Below, piece by piece: positions 49,801 through 60,025 of a stretch of 64,000 bases of DNA; within the stretch, counting starts at the first letter, position 1; each line of letters starts with the position of its first letter. The notes beneath the pieces are model-generated. The model was not told the origin of the DNA. It searched no databases and was given only the letters and a program-made list of their open reading frames with translations. The DNA is from Circinella umbellata. Taxonomy: Eukaryota; Mucoromycota; Mucoromycetes; Mucorales; Lichtheimiaceae. The DNA is taken from the NCBI GenBank assembly GCA_025093555.1, contig JAIWNF010000008.1:806001-870000 (forward strand). Direction: 5' to 3'. The translations under genes were made by a program, and so were the position numbers.

Positions 49801-51988
49801 CAGCAGTGAAGCTAGTATCACTGATGACGAATATGAAGAAGAAACACGTCATATTTCTTTGTTTATTAAGGCTGTGCTAATGATGATTCAAGAAGCTATT
49901 ATGGATTCGAGAGAGTCTATTATTAGCATGACGATTGCTATTTGGAAAGATATGAACGGTAAGTTTATTTATTTTATTAATGATCTATGAAATTGATCAG
50001 CCACATTACCTTTTTTTTCAATATACGTGCGCATGTGTGTGCATCGTTATATATCTCTTCACACACTTTACCACCCTCTTACCCAAAGAAAGCAGCAAAA
50101 AAAAGAGGTCAATAAACTGATCTCTTGGTTCCTTTCTCTTATCTTTTTTTTTATTTTATTTTTCTTTCTGCTTTATTAGCTATTTGTGACGTAGTACCAA
50201 ACACTCTTGTCTTTGGGCTAATCGAACGTGCTTTCTCCGGTTTATTAATGCGCACCAACGACTCTAACCAACGTATTCGACAGCCTGCATCGCAACTTGT
50301 TCTTGACTTGTCTGAAAAGTTTTGCCAACGACCGTATTCTTTATTATCACTTTATATCACTAAGCCCGACCGTATTATTCATAATCATAAAGACGCACGT
50401 GCAAGAATTGAGTTGGTATCTTCTGCTGTAAATGAACTGCGTATCAAGACCAATGCTAGTGGAAACAACAAAAATACCGATGTGTCCTCACCAGAAAGTG
50501 GTATTATTCTCTTGGAAGATTTGATGGGTTTTGTGGTTACTTATTTGAATCATTCCCATGATGATGTACGCCAAGCAGCAGTTGAACTTGTAATTAATGT
50601 TTCTGAACAGATCGGGTTTCAATCCGTTAGCAAATATATTGATAAGGATTTACGAATTTCCTTGGCAGAGGTAATACACCCTTCTTTTCCCATTTTTTTT
50701 CCGATAGTGCGTTAAATATTATATCTATATATAGACCGTAAAGAAGGTGGCAGAATCTCGCGAAGACAAGCCATCGACAAAGAATTCATTTGGATCCAAT
50801 GGCACTGTAGCTGAACTACGTGCATTAGCAGCTAAAGCAAATACGCCAAGTGAGAAAAAGACTGCCAGCCAGACTAGTACTAAGAAAGATAGTATTAAGC
50901 GACGAACTGGCACAGCAACTGCTACTGCTACTGCTACTGCAGCTGATAAACGTGGAAAGGCAGAAAGTCGAACTGCAACAAGAAAAGTATGGTTTTATAT
51001 TTATTTTTAAAAGACAAGGCAATATTATATATATATTATAATAAGGAAACGAGCTTAACAATGATTAAAATAATTATTAGACAACTACGACAAACAATAC
51101 TAATGGAGCCACACGTACTACATCTGCTCGCAACGGCACTCGTGGAACCACTGCTGCTAAAGCCTCCTCCAAGAATGCCACAGCTACAAAAACTACACAA
51201 CAATCAGATGATGCTCTTTTAGATGACAAAAAGTAAGTGTGGAAACATGCAACCAAAAAAAGCCAACACGTTTTTTCTATTTTTTAAAAATAAAACATCC
51301 AACTTATTCTTGAAATTTAGCATCTGTATATTCTGTGAAGAAAGCAATCCTGATTTTAATGAAGATACACTTATCTCTCATTATTATGAGGAATGTCCTG
51401 TATTAACAAGCTGTTCCAGATGTCAAATCGTACGTTTTATATTATATTATTTATATATATGTGTGGGGGGGTGTATCGAGCATGAACGCAACTAACAATA
51501 ATGATAATATTGATAATATTATAGATACTGGAAATTTCGACCTTAAATGACCATACGTTCAAAGATTGTGCTAAACGACATTTGGTAAAACAATGTACTC
51601 GTTGTAGGCAAGCTGTCCCTGTTGAACAATGGCTTCAGCATACATTAAAGCAAACTTGTTCAGGTAAGAAAGGAAATTTCACTTTTTATCTGTTGTATAG
51701 GTAATCAATACCAGGTAGACTAAATACTGATAATAAAATGTTCATTTAACAGCTATTCCTGATAATGAAACAAGATGTCCCTTGTGTTTAGAACACATTG
51801 ATCCGGCAACAGACAGTCAATGGAAAACACATTTATTAAGTGGTGACGGATGTCCTAAAAATACACGACTTGTTCGACGAAACAAGCCTAACAAGAAGAC
51901 TGTTGCCAAATCAACGAACAATACTAGTGCAACAAAGACCCGTGGTGCTACCAAAACACCTAATTCTTCATTAAGAAGAAAAAAGTAA
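46814..51988 (+). CDS. CEP104: CEP104 homologue (jelly-roll, TOG and zinc-finger microtubule plus-end protein)
   Basis: Fourteen exons: 46814-47004, 47114-47389, 47469-47607, 47984-48055, 48143-48329, 48419-48558, 48637-48747, 48863-49958, 50180-50670, 50735-50986, 51081-51232, 51321-51429, 51525-51663 and 51753-51988; 1196 aa (human about 925). The N-terminal jelly-roll (about 58-230) is seen as GWQTPKCPTYPQDLIIRLL, SHHYKIATKIDVYIG, GYVSLDNNTRAQYRARELKS and YNQVGILALNILG. A coiled coil lies at about 265-365. A long S/N/E-rich insertion is in exon 8, and a TOG-like helical array at about 650-900. The C-terminal zinc fingers start at NICIFCEE (about 1036) and continue SCSRCQIILEISTLNDH, CTRCRQAVP, RCPLCLEHI and WKTHLLSGDGC, nearly as in animals. 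CEP104 binds tubulin, EB1 and CP110/CEP97 at ciliary tips and centrioles. The C-terminal EB1-binding SxIP motif is not evident (TKTP instead). Confidence 0.92.
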
Positions 51989-52360
51989 AGAGAGAGAGAA
52001 ACCTATTAGAAACTAAAGACATACAATGACCCCTTTTTTTGATGTTTTGTTATAAAGAAATCACGTAGAAACAAAAAAGAACAACTTACATATATACAAA
52101 AATATATATACCTTTTTCTTTTAGCTTTTTTTTTATCCTACACTCCTCCCTTCTCTATACTTTTTTTTTCCTTTTTTCATTTTGTTACTATACCCTTTTC
52201 TTTCTTTCCTTTAACGTTTCAATTTTGCAGATTAAAATATATATATATATATTTGTTGTTTTTTTCGATACATCTTATAACTATATGTGAACATGATAAA
52301 TGAAGGGAAGGGGGGATAAAATATAACAATAACAAAAGCTAGTAGATGGATCATTGAATA
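51989..52360. other. intergenic between convergent genes
   Basis: T/A-rich 3' UTR-like sequence with a short TA repeat at about 52239-52252. No gene. Confidence 0.45.
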
Positions 52361-53558
52361 CTAGAAAAGAATCCCAGATTGACGTTCAGGTAAACTTCTT
52401 TGCGGAAGATCGAATATCATATCGTCACTTGAATTACTTTTTTCTATAATGATTAGAAAATAATGATAATGGTGAGCGAACAATATTTTATTTTCTAGTT
52501 TTACATTACATATACTTACCATTTTCATTATTTGGATCTGTGCAACTTTTAGATCGTTGGCGTGCATATGCATGCTACATAATTACATATTTCCATTCAT
52601 TCACTTTAGTAAAAAAGAATATGTTTAGTAGATAAAGAAAAAAAAAAGGGAAAGAAAAACAACCTTCTGAATTTGTGCGTCGATTTTACTTTCAACATAA
52701 CATTTCATCAAAGACATATTATGTTGTGGTGTTTCTTTATAAACATCCTATAGATAACAAAAACAAGAACCATCAATATCCATTTTATGCTTCTCTTTTT
52801 TTTTAATAAAAATTACCTCTAATAAAAGTCCATCACTGAGGTTACTTTTACTTGATAAAACATCATCGCTACCTCCACATTCAAAACAATATTCAGCACG
52901 CTGTTGTGACGACGAATGGTATTGGTGATGACGAGCGCTAATAGTTGCTGGATAATATTGTAGTGGTTTACGGTTCACCATGGGTGTTGTAGCTGTCACC
53001 GATCGACGTACTCCATTACAACGATTGCTACTACTATTGTAATTATTATTTTGATGTTGCTGATGTTGAATGGGTGCGATCTCTTGTAACTTTTGTGTAA
53101 TTTCAGCTAGTTGCTGTCGTAGTTGCTCAGCAGGTGGTATACCTGATATTCGTCGTTGATCCTATTCTGTTTTTTTAGTCGATTTCCCGGAAAATAATTA
53201 GTGTGATAAAAAAAAATCTTGGGGGTTTATACCCAATATAATAACATACTCTTTGTGGAGATCGATCAACGCCTTTTTTTGATTTTGCATAAAGATCAGT
53301 ATATACGTTTTTATTTTTATAGTGTCATCTATAACTGACTGTTACTTACCAATATGATACATGTGCTGTTGTATTATAGCAGAAAAAAGAAATAATGGAT
53401 TAATATAGCATAGTGTATAATCGAAAGAAATGAATAGAACGAAGGGTTTTTTTTTTCTTTACCCTGAAATCGGTAGGAATGCCAATACATGTTTTGTCAA
53501 CAGTTGCTTTCTTTCTTCTACGATGAGTACAACTTATTTTTGATACACTATTCCCCAT
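52361..53558 (-). CDS. small CRIB-domain protein with N-myristoylation signal (Cdc42/Rac effector-like)
   Basis: Minus strand, seven exons: 53558-53463, 53365-53350, 53272-53250, 53161-52817, 52747-52664, 52574-52520 and 52443-52361; 233 aa. Two micro-exons (16 and 23 nt) complete the CRIB motif; all phases join. The protein begins MGNSVSK, an N-myristoylation consensus. A basic patch HRRRKKATVDKT follows, then IGIPTDFRHMYHIG (about 25-38), a CRIB core (I-x-x-P-x-x-F-x-H-x-x-H-x-G). This arrangement of a basic patch directly before CRIB is that of animal CDC42SE (SPEC) proteins. Next come a short Gln-rich coiled-coil-like helix (EQLRQQLAEITQKLQEI) and a low-complexity tail ending DLPQRSLPERQSGILF. 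It probably binds GTP-loaded Cdc42/Rac at the plasma membrane in polarity signalling. The donor of exon 5 (gttgtt) is weak, so the last exons are less certain. Confidence 0.78.
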
Positions 53559-53862
53559 GATTTGATTACGAAAAAAAAATATAAATATACTGTGCGATAT
53601 TTAGTAAATGTATTATAGAGAATAGTAGGTGAAAAGATAATGAATTAAAATAAATGGAGTTTATTATACAACTATAAAAAGAAAGAGAGAGAGAGAGAAA
53701 GAGAAAGGTGGGCGATAGTTACAATGATTGATATATAACCTTCCACATGTATATATTATCTATTCTATTTGAGTGAGGAATTTCTTTAATAAAACTATAG
53801 ATTTCGGAAACTTTATAATAACAAAAAAAAAAGGTTCAAGTTCATACTACAATATTTTTCCA
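53559..53862. other. intergenic with GA repeat
   Basis: Short spacer between two minus-strand genes, holding a GA-rich run (about 53681-53706). No gene. Confidence 0.45.
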
Positions 53863-54832
53863 TTAATGCTTCTTCTTGTTTCTTTTCTTATTAACGGCAC
53901 CAGTACCACGGGAACGTTTTAGTACTTTGGAATATACAACACCATAAACAAGACTTAAAGAAAGTACAACAGCACTCCATGCTTCGGCTTCAATATAAGT
54001 AAGAATGGGTAAACCAGTCAATTCAGTAAAAATAGCTGGTGGGTGAGTCGCCAAAATATAAAATACGGCAGTAATAAATGATGCTTTGACATCATTATTT
54101 GCGGCATGTAACCATCGTGGCGTCGAAAATGACCAGTGATGATGTGTCAAATTGAACGTATCGATCCAAAATCCACCTCCAGAACCTGCCAATGTACCGC
54201 ATAAAATTTTGGCAACAAATTTATCCGCTCCCAAAGTTGAATCCACTCCCAAAACACCAAAATTGACAATGGCTGCGTTACGTAAAATCGCATCGGCGAC
54301 AGTGAATAGCTCTTCAACAAACGGTAATGAAAAGATAAAGTGGAAGAATGGATAGACAAATGAATTGGAAAACATTAGCCAATAGGCCGTTCTAAATTAA
54401 AACAAATTGGTGGGTTGAGGCAATTTGAGTTAGCTTTACGCATGTATTACAAAATAGAGAGAGAGAAAAAAAAATGCGATGCAAGATAACTAATATAATT
54501 GTTTGTTATGAGATGAAACAAGCTTACCCATAGATCCCCCAGAATAAATTGCTTTTTAAAATACCTACTGGCTCACCACGTAGTATACATACAGTCGATC
54601 CACCACCTGCGCACATGATGACTGTGGCGAGAAAACCTTGGCCCCATCCGATCTGCTTATGACCTGCACCTACGGCTGAGCGATAAGCGTAGGCGATTAA
54701 AAACGCGTGCAATACATCAAGAATTGGAATGCCATAATACTCGAGACCTGTCAGATATGAAATACCCTCAACTAACTGATTCGTAATAGTAGTAAATGTT
54801 GTTTCTGATAAAAGTGTTTCGACTGTTGACAT
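53863..54832 (-). CDS. TRIC-type intracellular cation channel (TMEM38 family)
   Basis: Minus strand, two exons: 54832-54528 and 54391-53863; 277 aa. The start is the ATG at 54832 (MSTVETLL). It is a multi-pass membrane protein with about seven hydrophobic segments. Family features are AGGGSTVCILRGEP in the first repeat and LCGTLAGSGGGFWIDTFN in the second, the two Gly-rich helix breaks typical of TRIC channels. NLFWGIYG...AYWLMF and AILRNAAIVNFGV also fit. The C-terminus is strongly basic (KRSRG...KKRNKKKH), which could act as an ER-retention-like tail. TRIC channels are trimeric K+ channels of ER/SR membranes that balance charge during Ca2+ release; the role in fungi is inferred. It is divergent from the small plus-strand ORF at 55106. 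Confidence 0.82.
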
Positions 54833-55105
54833 CACTTGTAGTATCGCTTTATCGTCGCTGCTTTTGTTAATATTATATGTGACAAATCAAAAAGATATAA
54901 AAAGAAAAAGAGAAAGAAAAAAATAAAAAATATTAATAGAAGTGGAAAATAAAAACTTTAAAAGGGGTGCGTGAGAAAGATGTCACAAAATATATATATG
55001 AGATAAGATATAGAAGATACATACCATGTAAAATCCAGCGCTACATCTTGCTAGAAAATAAGAGCAGAGAAATCTCACCTTCGTGAAACCTCAAATTTGG
55101 GCACC

Positions 55106-55564
55106 ATGAATATTTTGCCAAATCTAAACCCAGAATCAGTTAATCTCCCAAATTATAAACCCGAGAAAATGGAAGCTCGTTTACCATTAATGACACCATT
55201 TAATACTTTAACATTTTTCAAAAAACAGTACACATTCAAAATTTACTATTTTTATTTTCCAAGATACATTCCGTACAAATATTTATTAACATTTATCCAT
55301 TCATACCTATGTACAATACCGATGGATAAACAATTGGATCATCTTCTGGAAGACGTAAAAAAAGAAAGTTGGGAGACTTGCCGATTTGCTCATGATATAA
55401 ATGATGATTGTTCAAAACAAGGCTCGGTTGTCGTGGAGATTGAATCACCAGCTGAAGTATTGGGTGGTGGTAGTCCAGATTTTCCAAACCTATCCAGCGA
55501 AATAAAAGACTGTGGTGATAAGATGATCAAGGATGGTTACGACAATAATGAGATTTCAGTTTAG
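55106..55564 (+). CDS. hypothetical protein (152 aa)
   Basis: A single uninterrupted ORF from the ATG at 55106 (MNILPNLNPESVNLPNYKPE). It lies 273 bp from the divergent TRIC-like gene. Residues about 35-70 are aromatic and hydrophobic (YYFYFPRYIPYKYLLTFIHS) and could be one membrane-associated segment. The C-terminal half is acidic and soluble-looking (LDHLLEDVKKESWETCRFAH, then SPAEVLGGGSPDFPNL). Its amino-acid mix is balanced, unlike the spurious T-run ORFs. I recognise no family and cannot exclude that it is an exon of a larger gene. Confidence 0.4.
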   Translation: MNILPNLNPESVNLPNYKPEKMEARLPLMTPFNTLTFFKKQYTFKIYYFYFPRYIPYKYLLTFIHSYLCTIPMDKQLDHLLEDVKKESWETCRFAHDINDDCSKQGSVVVEIESPAEVLGGGSPDFPNLSSEIKDCGDKMIKDGYDNNEISV

Positions 55565-56232
55565 TTTTTGGTCCTTTGATTAAAGCCATTTGACACGAAG
55601 TATTCTATCTTAAGTAGATATCTAATAAATAATGAATAGTAATTCCTCTACGTACATAATAATATCAATTAAAATGTAAAACTTACCTGCATTTTACTTT
55701 TCATGGACCACAAATATATCAAGCAGTAGATAGAATGATTCTCTCCCTGTTTTAGATAATTTCATGATTCGTCTGCTCTTATTCCCATGTTTCAGCTCCT
55801 AATAACTGTGCAAGTTACTATTAAACTTGTTCGTTTGTTTGTTGACAATCTATTAATATAAACCTTGCATTATGTTTACATGTAGAGATTCATGCTATCC
55901 AATGCTAGGAAGTGCTTCGCTTTGTCTCGCATCTGAGAGCAGACCAAACAATTACGTTGTAAAAATATTCAAGTGTGCACAAATTTGAGATTCCGCGAAA
56001 GTATCAAATAAATGGGGGGAAACAAAAGTAATCAATATTCTGCAGCCTATGAACCATCCAATCATACCATGATCCTGAGATTATATCATAAACAAGGTTG
56101 GGACAACGATCTTACAAGTTTTTCGGACGACTTTCTTTTTACTCACAACTCCTCAAGACTCTCTCACGTCTTTCTTTACCTTATTCCGGTTCTTTTTTAT
56201 AGATTTACCTATACAGAAATATATTTTTGATA
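55565..56232. other. intergenic
   Basis: No gene supported. A short ATG-led stretch at 56012-56230 runs into the leader of the next gene and looks like 5' flank rather than coding sequence. Confidence 0.4.
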
Positions 56233-57361
56233 ATGTCATCCTCAATTCGTGTTTTATCTCAAGATGATATCAACAAATTACTTGCTGTTGGTGATAGTAA
56301 GGCAGCTTTAGAAATGGTCGATTTAATGGCTACCACGTTTGCTGCATACACTGGTGCCCATGGTGACGCAGAAAAACAAAAGCGTGCTCAAGCACCTCAA
56401 CGTATTGGCGTTGAAACTGATTCCCATAAGGTCTTGTTCATGCCTTCAAGATTAAACACTACTACTTCCATCAAGGTTGTTAGTGTACCCCTTGGTGATA
56501 GCAAGGGTGGTTTGCCCGGTACAATTCTTGTTTTGGATGAAGCTACGGGCGGTCTTTCTACTGTCATGAATGGTGCCGTTTTGACTGCTGTTCGTACTGC
56601 TGCTGGTAAGAGAATGGGACGCTTCAAAATCACTATAAAACACCAAAATTATAGTAATAGAACTTTATGGAAAGAAAAAAAAAGCTTTAACTGAAACACT
56701 AATAAAAATATTTTACATAGGCTCAGCAGTGGCTACTAAATATTATGCAAAGGAAGATGCCAAAACATTACTTGTGCTTGGCGCAGGAGCACAAGGTCGT
56801 TCTCATATTGATATGATGGTTGCTGTTCGTCCTACAATTGAAAAAGTCACCATTTGGAACCGGGGACAAGAACGTCGGGATAAGTTAGTTCGGGAGATTC
56901 AAGCGGCTTATCCAAAGTTGACAGTTTATGGTGTTGGTAACGAGGGTGATGGATTAGCTTCTGCTGCCCGTGATGCTGATATTGTTTGTACTTGTACTAA
57001 TGCTACGGAACCTATTTTGCATGGCGAGTGGCTCAAATCTGATGTTCATTTGAATTGTGTTGGTTCTTATCGTTTGGATATGCATGAAATTGATGCTCAG
57101 TGTGTTAAACAAACAGAGAAAATTCTTGTTGACTCGGTAGAGGCTTGTACCCATGAATCGGGTGAACTCGTCGCATCTTCCACTCCCGAAAATTGGATTG
57201 AAATGGGACAAGTCATTAATGAAAATCAAGACACAAAGGCTGATCAAACCAAACGTACTTTGTTTAAAAGCGTTGGTATTAGTGTTCAAGATAGCGCCAT
57301 TGCCGGTTTGATGGCAAAGCGCGGTGCTGAATCCAACTTGGGTTCAGTTGTTCCTTATTAA
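56233..57361 (+). CDS. ornithine cyclodeaminase / mu-crystallin family protein
   Basis: Two exons, 56233-56605 and 56721-57361, with a 115-bp intron (gtaaga...catag); 337 aa, the usual length. The ATG at 56233 was chosen (MSSSIRVLSQDDINKLL), since the open frame upstream lacks an ATG. Family blocks seen: SIKVVSVPLGD and LPGTILVLDEATGGLSTVMN, and GAVLTAVRTAAGSAVATKYYA. The NAD(P)-binding Rossmann motif is VLGAGAQGRSHIDMM, followed by CTCTNATEPILHGEWL and HLNCVGSYRLDMHEID. Family members convert ornithine to proline, act as alanine or ketimine reductases, or bind thyroid hormone; the exact substrate cannot be told. It is 16 kb from the ornithine decarboxylase-like gene, too far and with too many unrelated genes between to claim a cluster. 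Confidence 0.92.
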
Positions 57362-58560
57362 AATTTTGAATCAAAAAACCAAAAACATAACAAATAGAAA
57401 ATGAAAATGAAAATGAAAAAATTTATATACAATATTATACAACTTTTTATTTTTTTAAAAAAAAATTTCTATGCTACATATAAATATTCCCTTTGCGCTT
57501 TCTATATTTTCAAATTACTTGCATCTTGATATCTGTTCAATAAAGAAAATTAAATTAGTTATATAGCACAGGTTTCCATTTTGTATATAAAACAGCCCCA
57601 TTATAAACACAAAATTGGTTTGAACACAAAAAAGAATTTCAGCGTAAACAGTTAACATCAATGTACTTTTTCTTAAAGTATCAGTGCTTGACTCTATGTA
57701 ATAACAATCTCATCATATTTTTTCTTTTCTTTGTTCCAAACCAACACTTATTTTTCTCTCCCTCTCACGAACCTTTTGAAAAAATGAAAAGGTAATTGTT
57801 GCTAGGACAACTAAAAAAGAAGAAAAAATTAGAGAAAAAAATTACCTTAAGCGAAAAAGCCGTGTAAAGAATGTTGCTGTCAACGCGACCGAAACTTAAA
57901 TGCTGCGATTTGAAAAAAATTTTCGCGTATGACTGGTTTCTTGATTTATCGGCTAATCTATTTTCATACATTTAATTGCTTGTCCCTCCTTTTCCCGCAT
58001 ATGCTTTTAACTCCTACTATAAAACAACGTGGTATAGCTAATTTACTTGTTTTTACTACTCATAAGAACAAGCTTCAACAAGCTTCACAGGAAAATTAAA
58101 ACGAAACAAATAAAGGAAGAATAGCAAGATAGTTATTTGCTATTAAAATATAATTATTTATGAATATGGCTAAATGAAATGTAAATGTATATATAACTAT
58201 ACTGATTTGTTGTTCCTGCAGGCTTCGATCATGATTCGTATGATGGTTAACCAATTATGATTTTTCTAAAATGACGAATATTTTTAATAGAAATGTTCAT
58301 CTCAAAATAAGAAAATAATAATATAAATACTAAACATATCAGAAATAAAAGAAATATAATATATGCTATGTGTACTATGTAATAATGGGAAACGAAAAAT
58401 TAAGTAGAATGAACATCCAAAGCTATTTGATGTTTGTAGGTTAAAAAAAGAAACGAAGTAAAGAAAAGTGTGTGTATATGAAAGAGAGAAATAATTAATG
58501 TTTGTTTGAAGTAGTTGCGATATGTGAGGTGGGAGCGAGGAGACCAACGGTTGTGTTTTT
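57362..58560. other. intergenic between convergent genes
   Basis: A/T-rich spacer, no gene seen. A short direct repeat AACAAGCTTCA occurs twice at about 58068-58088. Confidence 0.4.
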
Positions 58561-60025
58561 TCAGTGGGTACGAGTTTTTCGAGTAAAGGGTGACATAAGT
58601 ATATCAAGGAGATTCCTTGCTAAACCACCTGTTGGTTTCCAAGAAGAGCCAGAGGGCGCAACAGTATCAGAAGATGCAGGCGCATCAAGCGAATCTTTTG
58701 CGATTCCATCATGATCTTCATCACCGGATTTTTGCTGTACTTCCTCTGTTGATGCACCTATTTTAAGTGAATTGGTATCCTTTTCAAGTCCATCAGAATT
58801 ATAAACTGACTTGTTCTCTTTTGACTCTTCTTTTTGCACCACTTCTTTCGCTCCGTTATTGTCTTGTTGCTATCCAAACAATTATTATTCTGTCAATTTT
58901 TTTCCTATTGTCATAAACCTCCGTTTGCGTAACACTTACTCCCCCAAACCCCACACATTTTTTTATCCGGTCATCATTGTATTATTTACCTTGACGACGA
59001 CATACTCCTGAGCTTCTTGAAGCTGGCTACTTGTTGTTGCTAGTGTATGAAGCTGTTTATATAAATATTATATGCATGTGCGTGAGACAAATCGTATAAA
59101 CAATCTTATACAGTCCTATTCTTTCAAGTGATTGAAAGCTGTTTCTTTGTTAGCTTACGATAACAGTTGATCCACTTCGTCGACTAATCATCTCATTAAG
59201 TTTTTCTCGTAATGAATTGCGATTCTCATCTAGATAAAAAGAAGCTCATCTTCTTCAGTATTTTGGCCCGCTGAGCCTTATTGCTTTTGGTTTATTTTCC
59301 AGATAAACATTTCCCTTTTTTTTGCTTACTTGTACATAAACCTTGACAGTCCGTATAAATGAATACAGGTTTCGTATCGTTATTACATCTTTCAACTGCT
59401 TGAATAGCAGCCTATTATTATTATGTTTATATTTGTGTAAGAAAATATCTTTTTGCATCATAAGGAATTGAAAACGTAAGAAAGATTGGTTTTCTATTAT
59501 CATGATTATATTTACCCAAACGCAAGCATCTTTTAAACTATATAACTCTGGTTCTAGTTCAGGTACACCGATCCAGTTACGTGCATCAGTAATTGTTCCA
59601 TAATAGAGACCAACCTTGTTTGTTAAACTACTAGCACCAATCCATACATGTATCTCTTCAATTGATGATTCATCCACATCCATTTTCTATATACCGAATT
59701 ATATATGTAAATGAACGTAATACATTACAAAACAATTTCTTTCATGATACTTCACCTCGTCCATTTCTCGAGCACTTGCCTCTTTCCCAAGCTTCTTTGA
59801 CGATTCAGCTTCTACGTACCATAATTTTATAACAATTAAATATATTAATAAAGCTATACATATATATATATAGAAAGAGAAATAGATTCAAAAGTAGATA
59901 CCTTTTATCTTTTTCGCAGGCGGAAGTGAAGTAGAAACACCTTGTTCTTCTTCCGGAAGGGAGGTTTTTTCCGTTAAAGGCTCATCTCTCTTGCGTTTTT
60001 GTTGTCTAGTTTCTGAACGAGCCAT
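58561..60025 (-). CDS. RNase H-like fold protein, catalytic residues apparently lost
   Basis: Minus strand, seven exons: 60025-59902, 59811-59756, 59686-59516, 59411-59330, 59229-59159, 59052-58990 and 58869-58561; 291 aa, all phases join. The N-terminal 70 residues are basic/acidic low complexity with an NLS-like KKIK. Residues about 72-190 read like an RNase H domain: IHVWIGASSLTNKVGLYYG (strands 1-2), KDACVWAAIQAVERC (helix A) and PVFIYTDCQGL (strand 4, D138). The first catalytic Asp (normally YTDG) is replaced by WIGA, and the Glu of the RAEL helix is not present. That suggests a binding or structural role rather than nuclease activity. The C-terminal 100 residues are acidic and Ser-rich, ending in a basic FTRKTRTH. 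The RNase H assignment rests on pattern only; an unrelated alpha/beta fold is possible. Confidence 0.65.

Noticed and set aside
38291..57361. Possible ornithine-metabolism gene cluster (decarboxylase at 38 kb, cyclodeaminase family at 56 kb)
   Set aside because: They are 16 kb apart with unrelated genes and a mobile element between them, so clustering is likely coincidence.
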